The notes beneath the pieces were generated by a model. That model worked only from the letters and a program-made list of their open reading frames with translations. It was not told where the DNA came from and did not search any database. Below are positions 24,833 through 33,529 of a DNA stretch of 64,000 bases, piece by piece. The stretch comes from Bacteroidia bacterium (GTDB lineage Bacteria > Bacteroidota > Bacteroidia > Chitinophagales > JAUHXS01), in assembly GCA_030426955.1 (NCBI GenBank), contig JAUHXS010000002.1:62001-126000 (forward strand), read 5' to 3'. A program made the position numbers and the translations under genes. Numbering within the stretch: position 1 is the first letter of the stretch; each line of letters starts with the position of its first letter.

Positions 24833-26020
24833 ATGGACTATAATAAAGTTTCTAATGATGACATTGATATTAGAAGAATCATTATTATTATTAGAAAACA
24901 AAAAAAGACTATTTTTTTTAGCTTTGTAGCTTTCTTTATATTTTCATTAGGAGTATTATGTTATCTATTCCCTCCAAGTTATGAAGCTAAAGCTACATTG
25001 TTATTGAATAGAGAGCTTGATAATAATATGATTCAAGAAAGATTATTTAGTCCAATGAGTCAAGACTATTTCAATGATAAGACTACTGAAAATATGTTTG
25101 GAATATCTTATGCCAAATATAAAATATATGTCAGTTCTTTTGAGGACATAAATAACCTAACTGCTTTCATCAGGAGTAGGAATTACAATTGGAGTGTTTC
25201 TAATCAGGTTTTCAAGGAGAATATAAAACCTATTTTTGGATACAATGATAACCCTAATTTGCCAGGAGTTGAAAATAGAGTTGTTGGAATACAGTTAGTG
25301 TTTTCCGATTTGAATTCATCCCTAGCTGAGGAAAAAGTTTTGGCTGTAGGTGAATATATAAAAACAAGTGTCATTAATGCAACACTTAACAGTTTGCTTA
25401 GACAATTGAAAGGTGAATTAGTCCGAATAAATGCAGCACTTTTGAAGGACATAAGGATATATGACAATGATAATGCTAAAATAGCCGAACGGTTAGTACT
25501 GTTAAATAGTATTCAGTCTGAAGAAAAAAGTATAGGTGCAAATGAAAACCTGATGATTGAGATTAATAAATATTCGGAAAAGTATCTCTCTCCCCAAAGC
25601 CAGTTGACCTATAATAAATTAAAGTTGTTTGAAAATAATGTTTTAATAAATGAATTTAGGCATAGGGTTCTTATAGGCGAGAATGTATTAAAATTCATTG
25701 AGAAAGTTTTTTCAAATGGTTTGTTCTTAAAAAATGAATCATTTGATAACTATCTTGAAGCTGTAGATAGTGAGAAAAAGATCTTTCTCGATGAACTAGA
25801 AAATGCAGAAATAAAAGATGGAGTAAGCAGCTTGCTGAACAATGAATTGTCTAAAGTAAAGAGTCTAAAAGAGGCACAACTATATTTTGCATCTGCTCCA
25901 ATGTTACCTACCATAGCAGAGTCATTAAATAAATTCATTGCTATGCTCATAGCAACGATATTATCTGGAATATTTTCTATAACTTTTGCTTTTATTGCGA
26001 ATGTGATATATGATCGATAA
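24833..26020 (+). CDS. Wzz-like chain-length regulator without kinase domain
   Basis: The 395-residue protein has a short cytoplasmic N-terminus (DDIDIRRIIIIIRKQKKT), a first membrane helix (about residues 27-46) followed by FPPSYEAKATLLL, a long soluble region with coiled-coil character, and a second helix (about 368-391). This is the polysaccharide co-polymerase (Wzz) layout. It lacks the P-loop kinase present in the separate Wzc-like protein at 44274-46637. It overlaps the next gene by 11 bases. The periplasmic part is diverged, so the call rests on topology and position. Confidence 0.65.
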   Translation: MDYNKVSNDDIDIRRIIIIIRKQKKTIFFSFVAFFIFSLGVLCYLFPPSYEAKATLLLNRELDNNMIQERLFSPMSQDYFNDKTTENMFGISYAKYKIYVSSFEDINNLTAFIRSRNYNWSVSNQVFKENIKPIFGYNDNPNLPGVENRVVGIQLVFSDLNSSLAEEKVLAVGEYIKTSVINATLNSLLRQLKGELVRINAALLKDIRIYDNDNAKIAERLVLLNSIQSEEKSIGANENLMIEINKYSEKYLSPQSQLTYNKLKLFENNVLINEFRHRVLIGENVLKFIEKVFSNGLFLKNESFDNYLEAVDSEKKIFLDELENAEIKDGVSSLLNNELSKVKSLKEAQLYFASAPMLPTIAESLNKFIAMLIATILSGIFSITFAFIANVIYDR

Positions 26021-27068
26021 TAATATATTATATATTCTAGGGTCTTTAATTGTAGCTTTTTTAATAACAATTATATCGATACCCTCTATCATAAAAATTG
26101 CAGATTTGAAGCATCTTTATGATGAGCCTGGAGCAAGAAAATCACATAATTCTGCTGTTCCTACTTTGGGAGGATTGGCAATATTTGCTGGGTTTATTTT
26201 TTCAGCCACTTTTTGGGTGGATATTCATGAGCTTATCAGCTTGCAATATATAATAGCCGCTACACTAATTATGTTTTTTATAGGATTAAAGGACGATATA
26301 ATTGCCATAGATCCTTATAAGAAATTTATAATTCAAATTGTCGCAGCCGTAATATTAGTTCATTGGGGAAATATAAAATTAACAAGTTTATATGGAATCT
26401 TAGGAGTAAATGATATCCCTATTATAGTAAGTTATCCATTATCTATATTTACAATTTTAGTTATCACTAACTCATTTAATCTTATTGATGGAATAAATGG
26501 ACTTTCTGGAGGAATAGGAGTGACAATTGCTACTACATTTGGAATATTTTTTTATAAAATGGGAAGCTATAATATGGCAATCATAGCATTTGCACTTGTG
26601 GGTTCATTAATTGGTTTTCTTAGGTATAATCTAATAAATGCTAAGATTTTTATGGGAGATACAGGTTCTTTACTTATAGGTATAATATCTTCCGTTTTGG
26701 CTATCGAATTTATAGAGGCGAATAAAATGGTTGATGGTACTCTTTTACCAGCAATTATTTCTGCTCCAGCAATTGCCTTTGGCATATTAATAGTACCGTT
26801 GTTTGATTTACTAAAGGTTTTTGTTAACAGGGTCATGAGAGGGAAGTCTCCATTTAATCCAGACAAAGGACATATTCATCATATACTACTTAGAAAAGGG
26901 ATGACTCATATTCAAGCAACGCTGTTTTTAGTCTTGGTCAATATTTTTTTTATACTGATGGTTTTTACTTTTAAAAATCTTGGGTCATTTAATCTTTTAT
27001 TAATTATTTTAGGGATAGCTATACTGTTGTCAAGTATTTTAGTCTTTATAAGATTGAGAAAGGAGTAA
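26010..27068 (+). CDS. WecA/TagO-like undecaprenyl-phosphate sugar-1-phosphate transferase
   Basis: This 352-residue polytopic protein of the MraY/WecA family has DEPGARKSHNSAVPTLGG at the start, a DDIIAID Mg2+ motif, NLIDGINGLSGG, NAKIFMGDTGSLLIG and the C-terminal HIHHILLRKG. It should start glycan assembly by moving a HexNAc-1-phosphate from UDP onto undecaprenyl phosphate at the inner membrane. It is the last plus-strand gene of this operon and converges on the acyltransferase gene. The sugar is inferred from family knowledge. Confidence 0.88.
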   Translation: MIDNNILYILGSLIVAFLITIISIPSIIKIADLKHLYDEPGARKSHNSAVPTLGGLAIFAGFIFSATFWVDIHELISLQYIIAATLIMFFIGLKDDIIAIDPYKKFIIQIVAAVILVHWGNIKLTSLYGILGVNDIPIIVSYPLSIFTILVITNSFNLIDGINGLSGGIGVTIATTFGIFFYKMGSYNMAIIAFALVGSLIGFLRYNLINAKIFMGDTGSLLIGIISSVLAIEFIEANKMVDGTLLPAIISAPAIAFGILIVPLFDLLKVFVNRVMRGKSPFNPDKGHIHHILLRKGMTHIQATLFLVLVNIFFILMVFTFKNLGSFNLLLIILGIAILLSSILVFIRLRKE

Positions 27069-27105
27069 ATAATAAGTTCTTACCTCCCAAGCCTTTAAAA
27101 AAGTT

Positions 27106-27621
27106 TTAGTCAATATTTTTCCCCCCAATTAAAATGGCGGGGTTTCCTGCAAGCTTTGAATTTGAGGGGAATGACCTATTAACAAAGCTATTAGCTCCAA
27201 TAACACAACTATTGCCTAATATAATACCCTTTGAAATTATAGTATTAGGACCAATATAACATCCATCTCCGATTTTGGTTTTTTCGTAAGAATAGCTTTC
27301 TTTACCCATGCTAGTTGCCCAATCTACAGAATCGTGAGAATATATTTGGACTCCTGCAGAGATTGAACAATTATTTCCTATTTCTAATGTTCCAGATCCA
27401 TCTAATACAACAAAAGGTCCAATCCAAGTATCTTCACCAACCTTTACATCTCCATAAATACAACAAGAGTCATAAACACTAGTGCCTTTCCCAAATCCAT
27501 TAAATTTTGCCTTTTCCCAACGATCCCATAGTAACTCATTGGTTGGCAATGATCTGTTGAACTTTTTTTTTGATTTAATTCGTTTTAATTGTAGAAGTCT
27601 ACTTAGTAGCCTTTCGAACAT
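27106..27621 (-). CDS. Left-handed beta-helix (hexapeptide) acyltransferase
   Basis: This 171-residue protein has hexapeptide repeats from about residue 50: IYGDVKVGEDTWIGPFVVLD, LEIGNNCSISAGVQIYSHD, KIGDGCYIGPNTIISKG and NSCVIGANSFV. This is the trimeric LbH acyltransferase fold, with the catalytic His probably in the YSHD segment. It resembles acetyltransferases acting on sugars or aminosugars. It follows AsnB after 2 bases and ends the minus-strand operon that starts at the 32636 promoter. Confidence 0.8.
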   Translation of the reverse strand: MFERLLSRLLQLKRIKSKKKFNRSLPTNELLWDRWEKAKFNGFGKGTSVYDSCCIYGDVKVGEDTWIGPFVVLDGSGTLEIGNNCSISAGVQIYSHDSVDWATSMGKESYSYEKTKIGDGCYIGPNTIISKGIILGNSCVIGANSFVNRSFPSNSKLAGNPAILIGGKNID

Positions 27622-27623
27622 TA

Positions 27624-29513
27624 TTATATTTTTTGATTATCTAAAAATATTCTACACCACCACTCAAAGTTCATAAATGACCAAATGAGAAGCCTATTGT
27701 TTACCTTTTGGTTAAGATGTTCATTAACAACATTATTGATATACTTTCGATCTATGAACTCGGAAGAAATAGTTTGTTTGTCTAATAGCAGCTCTTTTAT
27801 GTAAGTAGCATTTGCGCCTCTGTACCAGCTTTCATCTGGTGCTGAAAAACCTTGTTTCTTTCGGTTGATTATTTTATCTGGTATTAAATCCTTCATAGCT
27901 TTTCTTAAAACATTCTTGCCATCATCAAACTCCTGATATGCCTTTTTTTTCTTCATATAAGTGTTTTCATCAAGGCGTTTCATGCTTTCTAAGTTACCTA
28001 GCTTATATCTAACTGGAATTTTTTGAGCAAAGTCAACTAAATCGTTGTCTAAAAAAGGAAATCTTTCTTCTAATCCATTTGCCATAGACAGTTTATCTCC
28101 AACTAATAGCAACCCAGGTAAAAATGTTTTCACCTCAAAATAGAGACTATTTTGAATATGTTGTTCAGGAGTGTCATATTTTAATCGATCATTAAATGTG
28201 AAAACGTGCTCAAAATCTTTTCTAGGTTGATTAATATCAATCTTGGATTGTATATCTGAAGTAAATAATAGAGACTTACTTTCATCAGGTACTAGTCTTT
28301 TCCAAAATTCATAATAACTATCAAAGAACTCTTGCTGATTTAAAGACTTAAAAACTCTATAATATCTCCAAGGATATCCACCAAATAACTCGTCACCACC
28401 AGTTCCTTGTAAGCATACTTTAACAAACTTAGAGGCAAGTCTACTAATATAATAATTTGGATAGCTCATACCGACACGCAAGTCTTCAAGATGCCATACA
28501 ACCTTGGGTAAAGACCAGCTAAGATCACCTGCGTTCATTATTTGTTCATAATGTTCAGTTTTAAAATGATTGGCCATTAACTCTGCATCTCTGCGTTCAT
28601 CATAATTAGCCTCAATACCAGTAACTTCGGACATATCAAATCCACAAGTAAATGTGGCTAATCTTTCCACTTGGCTGGATGCAATAGCCGTAATAGATCC
28701 TGAGTCCATTCCTCCCGATAAGTAAGACCCAACAGGAACATCTGCAACCATTTGTTTTGAAACAGCATTTTTAAATAACCTTGTTAATTCTCTCTGTGCA
28801 TCGTTAAATTTTATACTTTCATCTGGTTGGGTAAAGTCATAATCCCACCAAGAATGATGTCTTAGATATGAATCTTGAGATATTTTGACCGTATTTGCTG
28901 GAGGTAACATTGTAATATCTTTAAAAAGAGTATGATATCTAAATACGTTTTGAAATGTAAAATATTCATTAAGTGCGGCAGGATTAAGATCTATTTTATA
29001 TTCAGGATGTTCAATAATAGCCTTTATCTCTGATGCAAAAACGACTGATTTTCCATCTCTATTCCAGTAATATAAGGGTTTTACGCCGTAGCGATCTCTG
29101 CTTAAAAACAGTTCGCGTTTTTCCCTATTCCATGCTGCAATCGCAAACATGCCATTCAACTTTTTTATAAAGTCAATCCCAAACTTCGCAATACCCTCAA
29201 CTAGCACTTCCGTATCTGAAGATGTTTGGAAAGAGATACCTGAAGCCTTTAACTGTATTTTTAATTCTCTATAATTATAAATACAACCATTAAAAACAAC
29301 AATCCAATTATTGTCATAAGATGTCATTGGTTGAGCAGACCTGTTAGACGGATCTATAATAGCTAGCCTATGATGTGCTAATCCTATATTTTGATCTATA
29401 TAAGAATCCCTACCATCAGGTCCTCGATGTGCTAATTTTGAAAGAATCCTATCTAATACAGAATTAGAGACAGGCTCTTGATTAATATTAAATATGCCTG
29501 CAATTCCACACAC
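27624..29513 (-). CDS. asnB: Asparagine synthase (glutamine-hydrolysing) family amidotransferase
   Basis: The 629-residue protein starts MCGIAGIFN, with Cys2 as glutaminase nucleophile. It has GHRGPDG-type (AHRGPDGRD) and HHRLAIID motifs, and the synthetase PP-loop SGGMDSGS near residue 265. It should transfer glutamine nitrogen to a carboxylate activated as an acyl-AMP. AsnB-like proteins in O-antigen loci are thought to amidate uronic acids. Neighbouring methyltransferase, DegT aminotransferase and acyltransferase genes favour that role over plain asparagine synthesis, though the sequence does not decide it. Confidence 0.88.
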   Translation of the reverse strand: MCGIAGIFNINQEPVSNSVLDRILSKLAHRGPDGRDSYIDQNIGLAHHRLAIIDPSNRSAQPMTSYDNNWIVVFNGCIYNYRELKIQLKASGISFQTSSDTEVLVEGIAKFGIDFIKKLNGMFAIAAWNREKRELFLSRDRYGVKPLYYWNRDGKSVVFASEIKAIIEHPEYKIDLNPAALNEYFTFQNVFRYHTLFKDITMLPPANTVKISQDSYLRHHSWWDYDFTQPDESIKFNDAQRELTRLFKNAVSKQMVADVPVGSYLSGGMDSGSITAIASSQVERLATFTCGFDMSEVTGIEANYDERRDAELMANHFKTEHYEQIMNAGDLSWSLPKVVWHLEDLRVGMSYPNYYISRLASKFVKVCLQGTGGDELFGGYPWRYYRVFKSLNQQEFFDSYYEFWKRLVPDESKSLLFTSDIQSKIDINQPRKDFEHVFTFNDRLKYDTPEQHIQNSLYFEVKTFLPGLLLVGDKLSMANGLEERFPFLDNDLVDFAQKIPVRYKLGNLESMKRLDENTYMKKKKAYQEFDDGKNVLRKAMKDLIPDKIINRKKQGFSAPDESWYRGANATYIKELLLDKQTISSEFIDRKYINNVVNEHLNQKVNNRLLIWSFMNFEWWCRIFLDNQKI

Positions 29514-29517
29514 TAAG

Positions 29518-30471
29518 TTAAGATCTTTTAATAAAACGTCCTGAGTAGCAAGCCTCCTCTTGATGGAAATAAATTATGTCTAGGTTGTTATCTGAAATCA
29601 TTTTTCTGAATTCTTTTTCAGAATAACGAAAGGCATTTGAGGGGGCGTACCAGTCAAAGTTAATGCATAATGAATCTCCATATTCAAGGTCAGGATTGTA
29701 GAAACATTTTAAGAAATTCCAATAAATAAATCTTTGAATATCATATTCTCCGCCCTTTATTCCTAAAATAGGAATATCAGGTGCTACAAACTTTGTATTA
29801 AGTTCTGTCAATGCTTTTCCCAGTTTAGTTAATCCATCAGACATTTCCCAAAGTTCATCTTTAGTAAGTTTTTTTGAATATTCTCTAAAATATTCATCTA
29901 CTAGCTCTCTTGGTAATGCTTTTTTTGCATATACATAACAAGAAAATTCTGATTTAGATATGTTGCTTAAATGTTCAAATGTTTTGATAGGATCGTCTGT
30001 GTGGTGAATTACTTGGTCACAACTTATATAATCAATAGAGTTATTCTTTAATTCTGTTTGGGAAATATCTCCTTTGATAAAAAATAGGTTTGGAATGTTT
30101 TTAAACCTATTTGCAGCTCTAAATGCGGCTTCTGAGAAGTCCATACCTATGACAATAGAATTGGGTGCCATTTTGGCAAACCAAGCAGTTTTATGACCGA
30201 GTCCACATCCTGCATCTAATATTACTTTTTTTGTTTGAAGAAAGCTTGCTAGATGTTCTTTTGTATCAAACCCATATAATTTTAGATACCAGTCCTCCTG
30301 AAATTTATGATATTGGGGATTGTCAACCTCATCATCATATTTAAGCCACTTTTCTGAGAAAATACCATTAGTTTGAGTCTGATTGACAGAGCTGCCAGAT
30401 TCTTTTACAATCAAAAAATTTGATTCTATATGAACTTCGTTTTCAAATAAATCTTCTATCAAATCTTTCAT
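29518..30471 (-). CDS. Class I SAM-dependent methyltransferase
   Basis: This 317-residue protein has motif I as VILDAGCGLGHKTAWFAK (about residue 85), an acidic post-I motif GMDFSEAAF, and ISCDQVIHHTDDP as motif IV. The fold is a Rossmann-like methyltransferase of the Methyltransf_11 type, with an N-terminal extension mentioning FSEKWLKYDDEV, often seen in glycan-locus methyltransferases. Its ATG overlaps the DegT stop by 4 bases. The target is unknown; context suggests a sugar or sugar-lipid intermediate. Confidence 0.75.
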   Translation of the reverse strand: MKDLIEDLFENEVHIESNFLIVKESGSSVNQTQTNGIFSEKWLKYDDEVDNPQYHKFQEDWYLKLYGFDTKEHLASFLQTKKVILDAGCGLGHKTAWFAKMAPNSIVIGMDFSEAAFRAANRFKNIPNLFFIKGDISQTELKNNSIDYISCDQVIHHTDDPIKTFEHLSNISKSEFSCYVYAKKALPRELVDEYFREYSKKLTKDELWEMSDGLTKLGKALTELNTKFVAPDIPILGIKGGEYDIQRFIYWNFLKCFYNPDLEYGDSLCINFDWYAPSNAFRYSEKEFRKMISDNNLDIIYFHQEEACYSGRFIKRS

Positions 30472-31613
30472 AGATTCTTTATTGCATTAATTACATATTC
30501 AAAATCCTCTTTTCCCATCCTATTGTGTAAGGGAATTGCCATGGAATAGTCATTAGCTTGTCTGGCTACTTCAAAGTCGTTATCTTTTAAGTTGTACTTA
30601 TCTTTGTAGTAATTTAACATGTGAACGGCGTGAGTTCCAGGTCTGGTAGATATACCTTTAGCTTGTAAATTTTCCATAATAACATTCCTGCTACCAGGAG
30701 ACTTTTTTTCATCAATAAGTGTTACAAATGATTGCCAACCATGACCATAATCATTTGTTATATGAGGTGTTTCAATCCAATCAATATTCGATAAACAATT
30801 AATATAATAATCGGCCCATCTTTTTCTCTCCGCTATGAATTTTTTCAGTTTTTTAATTTGCACTAAACCTACCGCACCTTGCAAATCTGTCATGCGGTAA
30901 TTAAAACCAAGTATATTGAAATCTGGTAATATAAATGGTTTGGGACCATGGTGTCTTTGCTCTTCAGATATTGAGGCTCCATGATTTCGTAACATAGATA
31001 TACGTTCTGCTATATTAGCATCATTAGTCGTAATCATTCCACCTTCACCAGTTGTTATAGATTTTCTAGGGTGAAAAGAAAAACATCCTAAATTTCCTAA
31101 ACTACCAGCATACCTATCTTTGTATGTTGCTCCTGCTGCACAGGCTGCATCTTCAATTATTGGGATCGTAGGAGCTATGTTTTTTATAGCATCAATGTCA
31201 GCACAAAGACCAAACAAGTGGACAGCTATGATTGCTTTTGTATTTGGATTAATTAAGCTTGCTAGTTTATCTATATCAATATTAAAGGTATTAATATCAA
31301 TATCACAGAAGATAACTTTTGCTCCACAATACTCTACAACATTAGCTGTTGAAATCCATGTGAATGCAGGAACAATTACTTCATCTCCAGGCTTTATATT
31401 AAGTGCGATTAATGATAAGTGTAATGCCGTAGTAGCACTTGTTACAGCAATAGCATGGCTTACGCCATGTATCTGTGCAAATTCTTTTTCAAATGCATTC
31501 ACCATCGGACCAGATGTGAGCCAGCCATTAAATAAAGGTTCCTTTACTGCTTGCCACTCTTCTTCTCCCGTTACAGGCAGAGAAATGGGTATATTTTTAG
31601 TTTTTATTGACAT
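30468..31613 (-). CDS. DegT/DnrJ/EryC1-family PLP sugar aminotransferase
   Basis: This 381-residue protein has the PLP lysine K184 in FSFHPRKSITTGEGGM and the cofactor aspartate D155 in IIEDAACAAG. PAFTWISTANVVEYCGAKV is a typical family segment. These enzymes aminate keto-sugars bound to nucleotides. The epimerase upstream overlaps it by one base (TAATG), and a methyltransferase and AsnB follow. The operon therefore appears to make a modified aminosugar. The position aminated cannot be told. Confidence 0.88.
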   Translation of the reverse strand: MSIKTKNIPISLPVTGEEEWQAVKEPLFNGWLTSGPMVNAFEKEFAQIHGVSHAIAVTSATTALHLSLIALNIKPGDEVIVPAFTWISTANVVEYCGAKVIFCDIDINTFNIDIDKLASLINPNTKAIIAVHLFGLCADIDAIKNIAPTIPIIEDAACAAGATYKDRYAGSLGNLGCFSFHPRKSITTGEGGMITTNDANIAERISMLRNHGASISEEQRHHGPKPFILPDFNILGFNYRMTDLQGAVGLVQIKKLKKFIAERKRWADYYINCLSNIDWIETPHITNDYGHGWQSFVTLIDEKKSPGSRNVIMENLQAKGISTRPGTHAVHMLNYYKDKYNLKDNDFEVARQANDYSMAIPLHNRMGKEDFEYVINAIKNL

Positions 31614-32605
31614 TATACTAATGTAGGTGTCTTGTCTATTCCTTGGTTGATTCTCCAGTCAATTAATGTCTGGAGCCCCTGTGTTAATGAATACTTATAC
31701 TCAAAGTTAATCTCTTCTCTAGCTTTTTTTGCAGAACCTATTCGATTTTGAACAAATTGTCTTGCATCCTCTTCATCATAAGGGACATATTTTACATTTA
31801 AATTGGATTTTTTTAACTCTAAAATACAATCGCACAATTGCTTAATTGAAGTTTGGACCTCGGTACCAACATTATAAAAGCCAAATTTTATATCAGATTC
31901 TAAGGCATTTATATTTGCCCTAGCTATATCCTCTACATAAATAAAGTCATAAGCTTGACTTCCATCACCATTAATAACTGGTTGTTCATTAGCTTCTATT
32001 TTATTAAGCATAATTGGTACAACTCCACTATAAACAGCATGTTGATCTTGCCCAGGACCATAGGCATTCATATATCGTAGTCCAATTATTTCTAGGCCAT
32101 ATCTATCGTTAAATGCAGTACACATTGTTTCTCCTGCGATCTTTGTAGATCCATAGAAATTAGTATTGTTAAATGGGTGACTCTCTGTCATAGGAACTTC
32201 TATAGCATCTCCATAGACAGATGCTGATGAAGAGTAGATTAACTTCTTTACTTTATGTTTTACACAAGCTTCTAATACATTAAAGGTTCCCGAAATATTA
32301 ACATCAAAGGCTGTTCTTGGAAAATCTTTGCAATGAAGCAACCACATGGCAGCTAAATGAAATACATAATCTGCGTCAGCTATAGCTTTGTCCAAAATAT
32401 CTATTTCTCTTACATCTCCCCCATAAGGGTAAATTGAACATCGGCTATCTTTTAAGCTGGTTTCAATATTTTCTGTTTTTCCTCTTGCAAAATTATCATA
32501 TATTACGACTTGCTTAACAGGGTGTTTTAAAAGCTCAGACACTACAAATCCACCTATAAAACCAGCACCTCCAATTACAAGGACTTTAGAATCCTTTAGT
32601 TTCAT
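31613..32605 (-). CDS. NAD-dependent sugar-nucleotide epimerase/dehydratase
   Basis: This 330-residue extended short-chain dehydrogenase has GGAGFIGG near the N-terminus, HLAAMWLLHC, SSSASVYGD and the catalytic YGSTK (Y-x3-K). The family includes UDP-glucose 4-epimerases and 4,6-dehydratases, and the sequence alone does not separate them. It is the first gene of the DegT-AsnB operon, with a -7 promoter box 31 bases upstream of its start codon. Confidence 0.82.
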   Translation of the reverse strand: MKLKDSKVLVIGGAGFIGGFVVSELLKHPVKQVVIYDNFARGKTENIETSLKDSRCSIYPYGGDVREIDILDKAIADADYVFHLAAMWLLHCKDFPRTAFDVNISGTFNVLEACVKHKVKKLIYSSSASVYGDAIEVPMTESHPFNNTNFYGSTKIAGETMCTAFNDRYGLEIIGLRYMNAYGPGQDQHAVYSGVVPIMLNKIEANEQPVINGDGSQAYDFIYVEDIARANINALESDIKFGFYNVGTEVQTSIKQLCDCILELKKSNLNVKYVPYDEEDARQFVQNRIGSAKKAREEINFEYKYSLTQGLQTLIDWRINQGIDKTPTLV

Positions 32606-32635
32606 GTATCTTTTTTATTGTTCTGTCCAAAAATA

Positions 32636-32643
32636 CAAAAGTA
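32636..32643 (-). promoter_or_regulatory. Bacteroidota -7 box for the epimerase-DegT-AsnB operon
   Basis: Read on the minus strand, TACTTTTG fits TAnnTTTG exactly and lies 30 bases before the epimerase ATG. A TTTG lies 14 bases further upstream, shorter than the usual spacing, so the -33 element is uncertain. The rest of the 158-base gap (32606-32763) is AT-rich and shows nothing else I can name. Confidence 0.5.
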
Positions 32644-32763
32644 AAACCACTATTGAACAAACTGGATAAAATAAAACTTGATATAGAACTTAAATAAAGC
32701 ATCCGAACAAAATAAATGTTTATAAATGTTTACAAGGGTAATATAAATTTATAATATACTTAA

Positions 32764-33516
32764 CTATAACATTATCCTGTGTCGAATAATTTCAGGAATA
32801 GCTTTGTACAAAAAGTAAGTATTTGTATATAAATATCTTTTCCATAATCTTTTGGGTTCTTGAAAAAGCCGATATGTCCACTCTAAACCCATTTTTTGTA
32901 AAAATTGGGGAGCTCTTCTTTGAGCTCCTGCATATACGTCAACAGCACCTCCTAATCCAAGTAGAAGTGCATTTATATTTTTATAATTTCTAGCCATCCA
33001 CTTTTCTTGTTTGGGACATCCAAGTGCTACTACTACAATGTGTGGCTTTGAATCATTAATTATTTTTAGATGCTCATCAATCTCTTCCTGAGGCATATCC
33101 TCTGTTACCATTGGCGAAAAGGTGCCAGCAACTTTTATATTTTTAAATTGGTGTTTGATTTTCTTTTTAACAGCTTCTAAATTTTTATTGCTAGAACCCA
33201 ATATGAATATAGATAGCTTATTCTGGTCAGCAAGTTTTATGATTTCTGGTAGAATATCCATTCCTGGTATTCTTGCTTGCTTTTGTTTATATTTTATTTG
33301 TATTCCTTTAGCGATAGGCATACCGTCTGGTACAGCCATGGTCGCCTCATTAACAATATTTCTGAAAGATTTGTCATTAAGAGTCTCTATGGTCATATGC
33401 ACATTAGTAAAACATATATAACCTTTGGTTCTTTTTTTAGTTAGATCAATAATTTGAGTGAGGATACTTTGATAGGTACCTGTTGTAATTGAAATTCCTA
33501 GTAATTCCTTATTCAT
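32764..33516 (-). CDS. WecG/TagA/CpsF-family glycosyltransferase (GT26)
   Basis: This 250-residue protein has FTNVHMTIETLND, VPDGMPIAKGIQ (the catalytic Asp region near residue 74), RIPGMDILPEII, FILGSSN and the strongly conserved VALGCPKQEKWMARN. GT26 enzymes add the second sugar, typically a ManNAc or ManNAcA, to the undecaprenyl-linked HexNAc made by a WecA/TagO-type enzyme. Such an enzyme is encoded at 26010-27068. It ends the upstream part of the minus-strand block. Confidence 0.9.
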   Translation of the reverse strand: MNKELLGISITTGTYQSILTQIIDLTKKRTKGYICFTNVHMTIETLNDKSFRNIVNEATMAVPDGMPIAKGIQIKYKQKQARIPGMDILPEIIKLADQNKLSIFILGSSNKNLEAVKKKIKHQFKNIKVAGTFSPMVTEDMPQEEIDEHLKIINDSKPHIVVVALGCPKQEKWMARNYKNINALLLGLGGAVDVYAGAQRRAPQFLQKMGLEWTYRLFQEPKRLWKRYLYTNTYFLYKAIPEIIRHRIML

Positions 33517-33529
33517 TAAGCTTCGTTCA

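Noticed and set aside
27069-27105. Possible bidirectional terminator between the WecA-like and acyltransferase genes
   Set aside because: There is an A-run and T-run but no GC-rich stem that pairs convincingly.
31120-31626. 168-residue reading frame antisense to the DegT aminotransferase gene
   Set aside because: The opposite strand has intact PLP motifs through the same region; this frame is a shadow.
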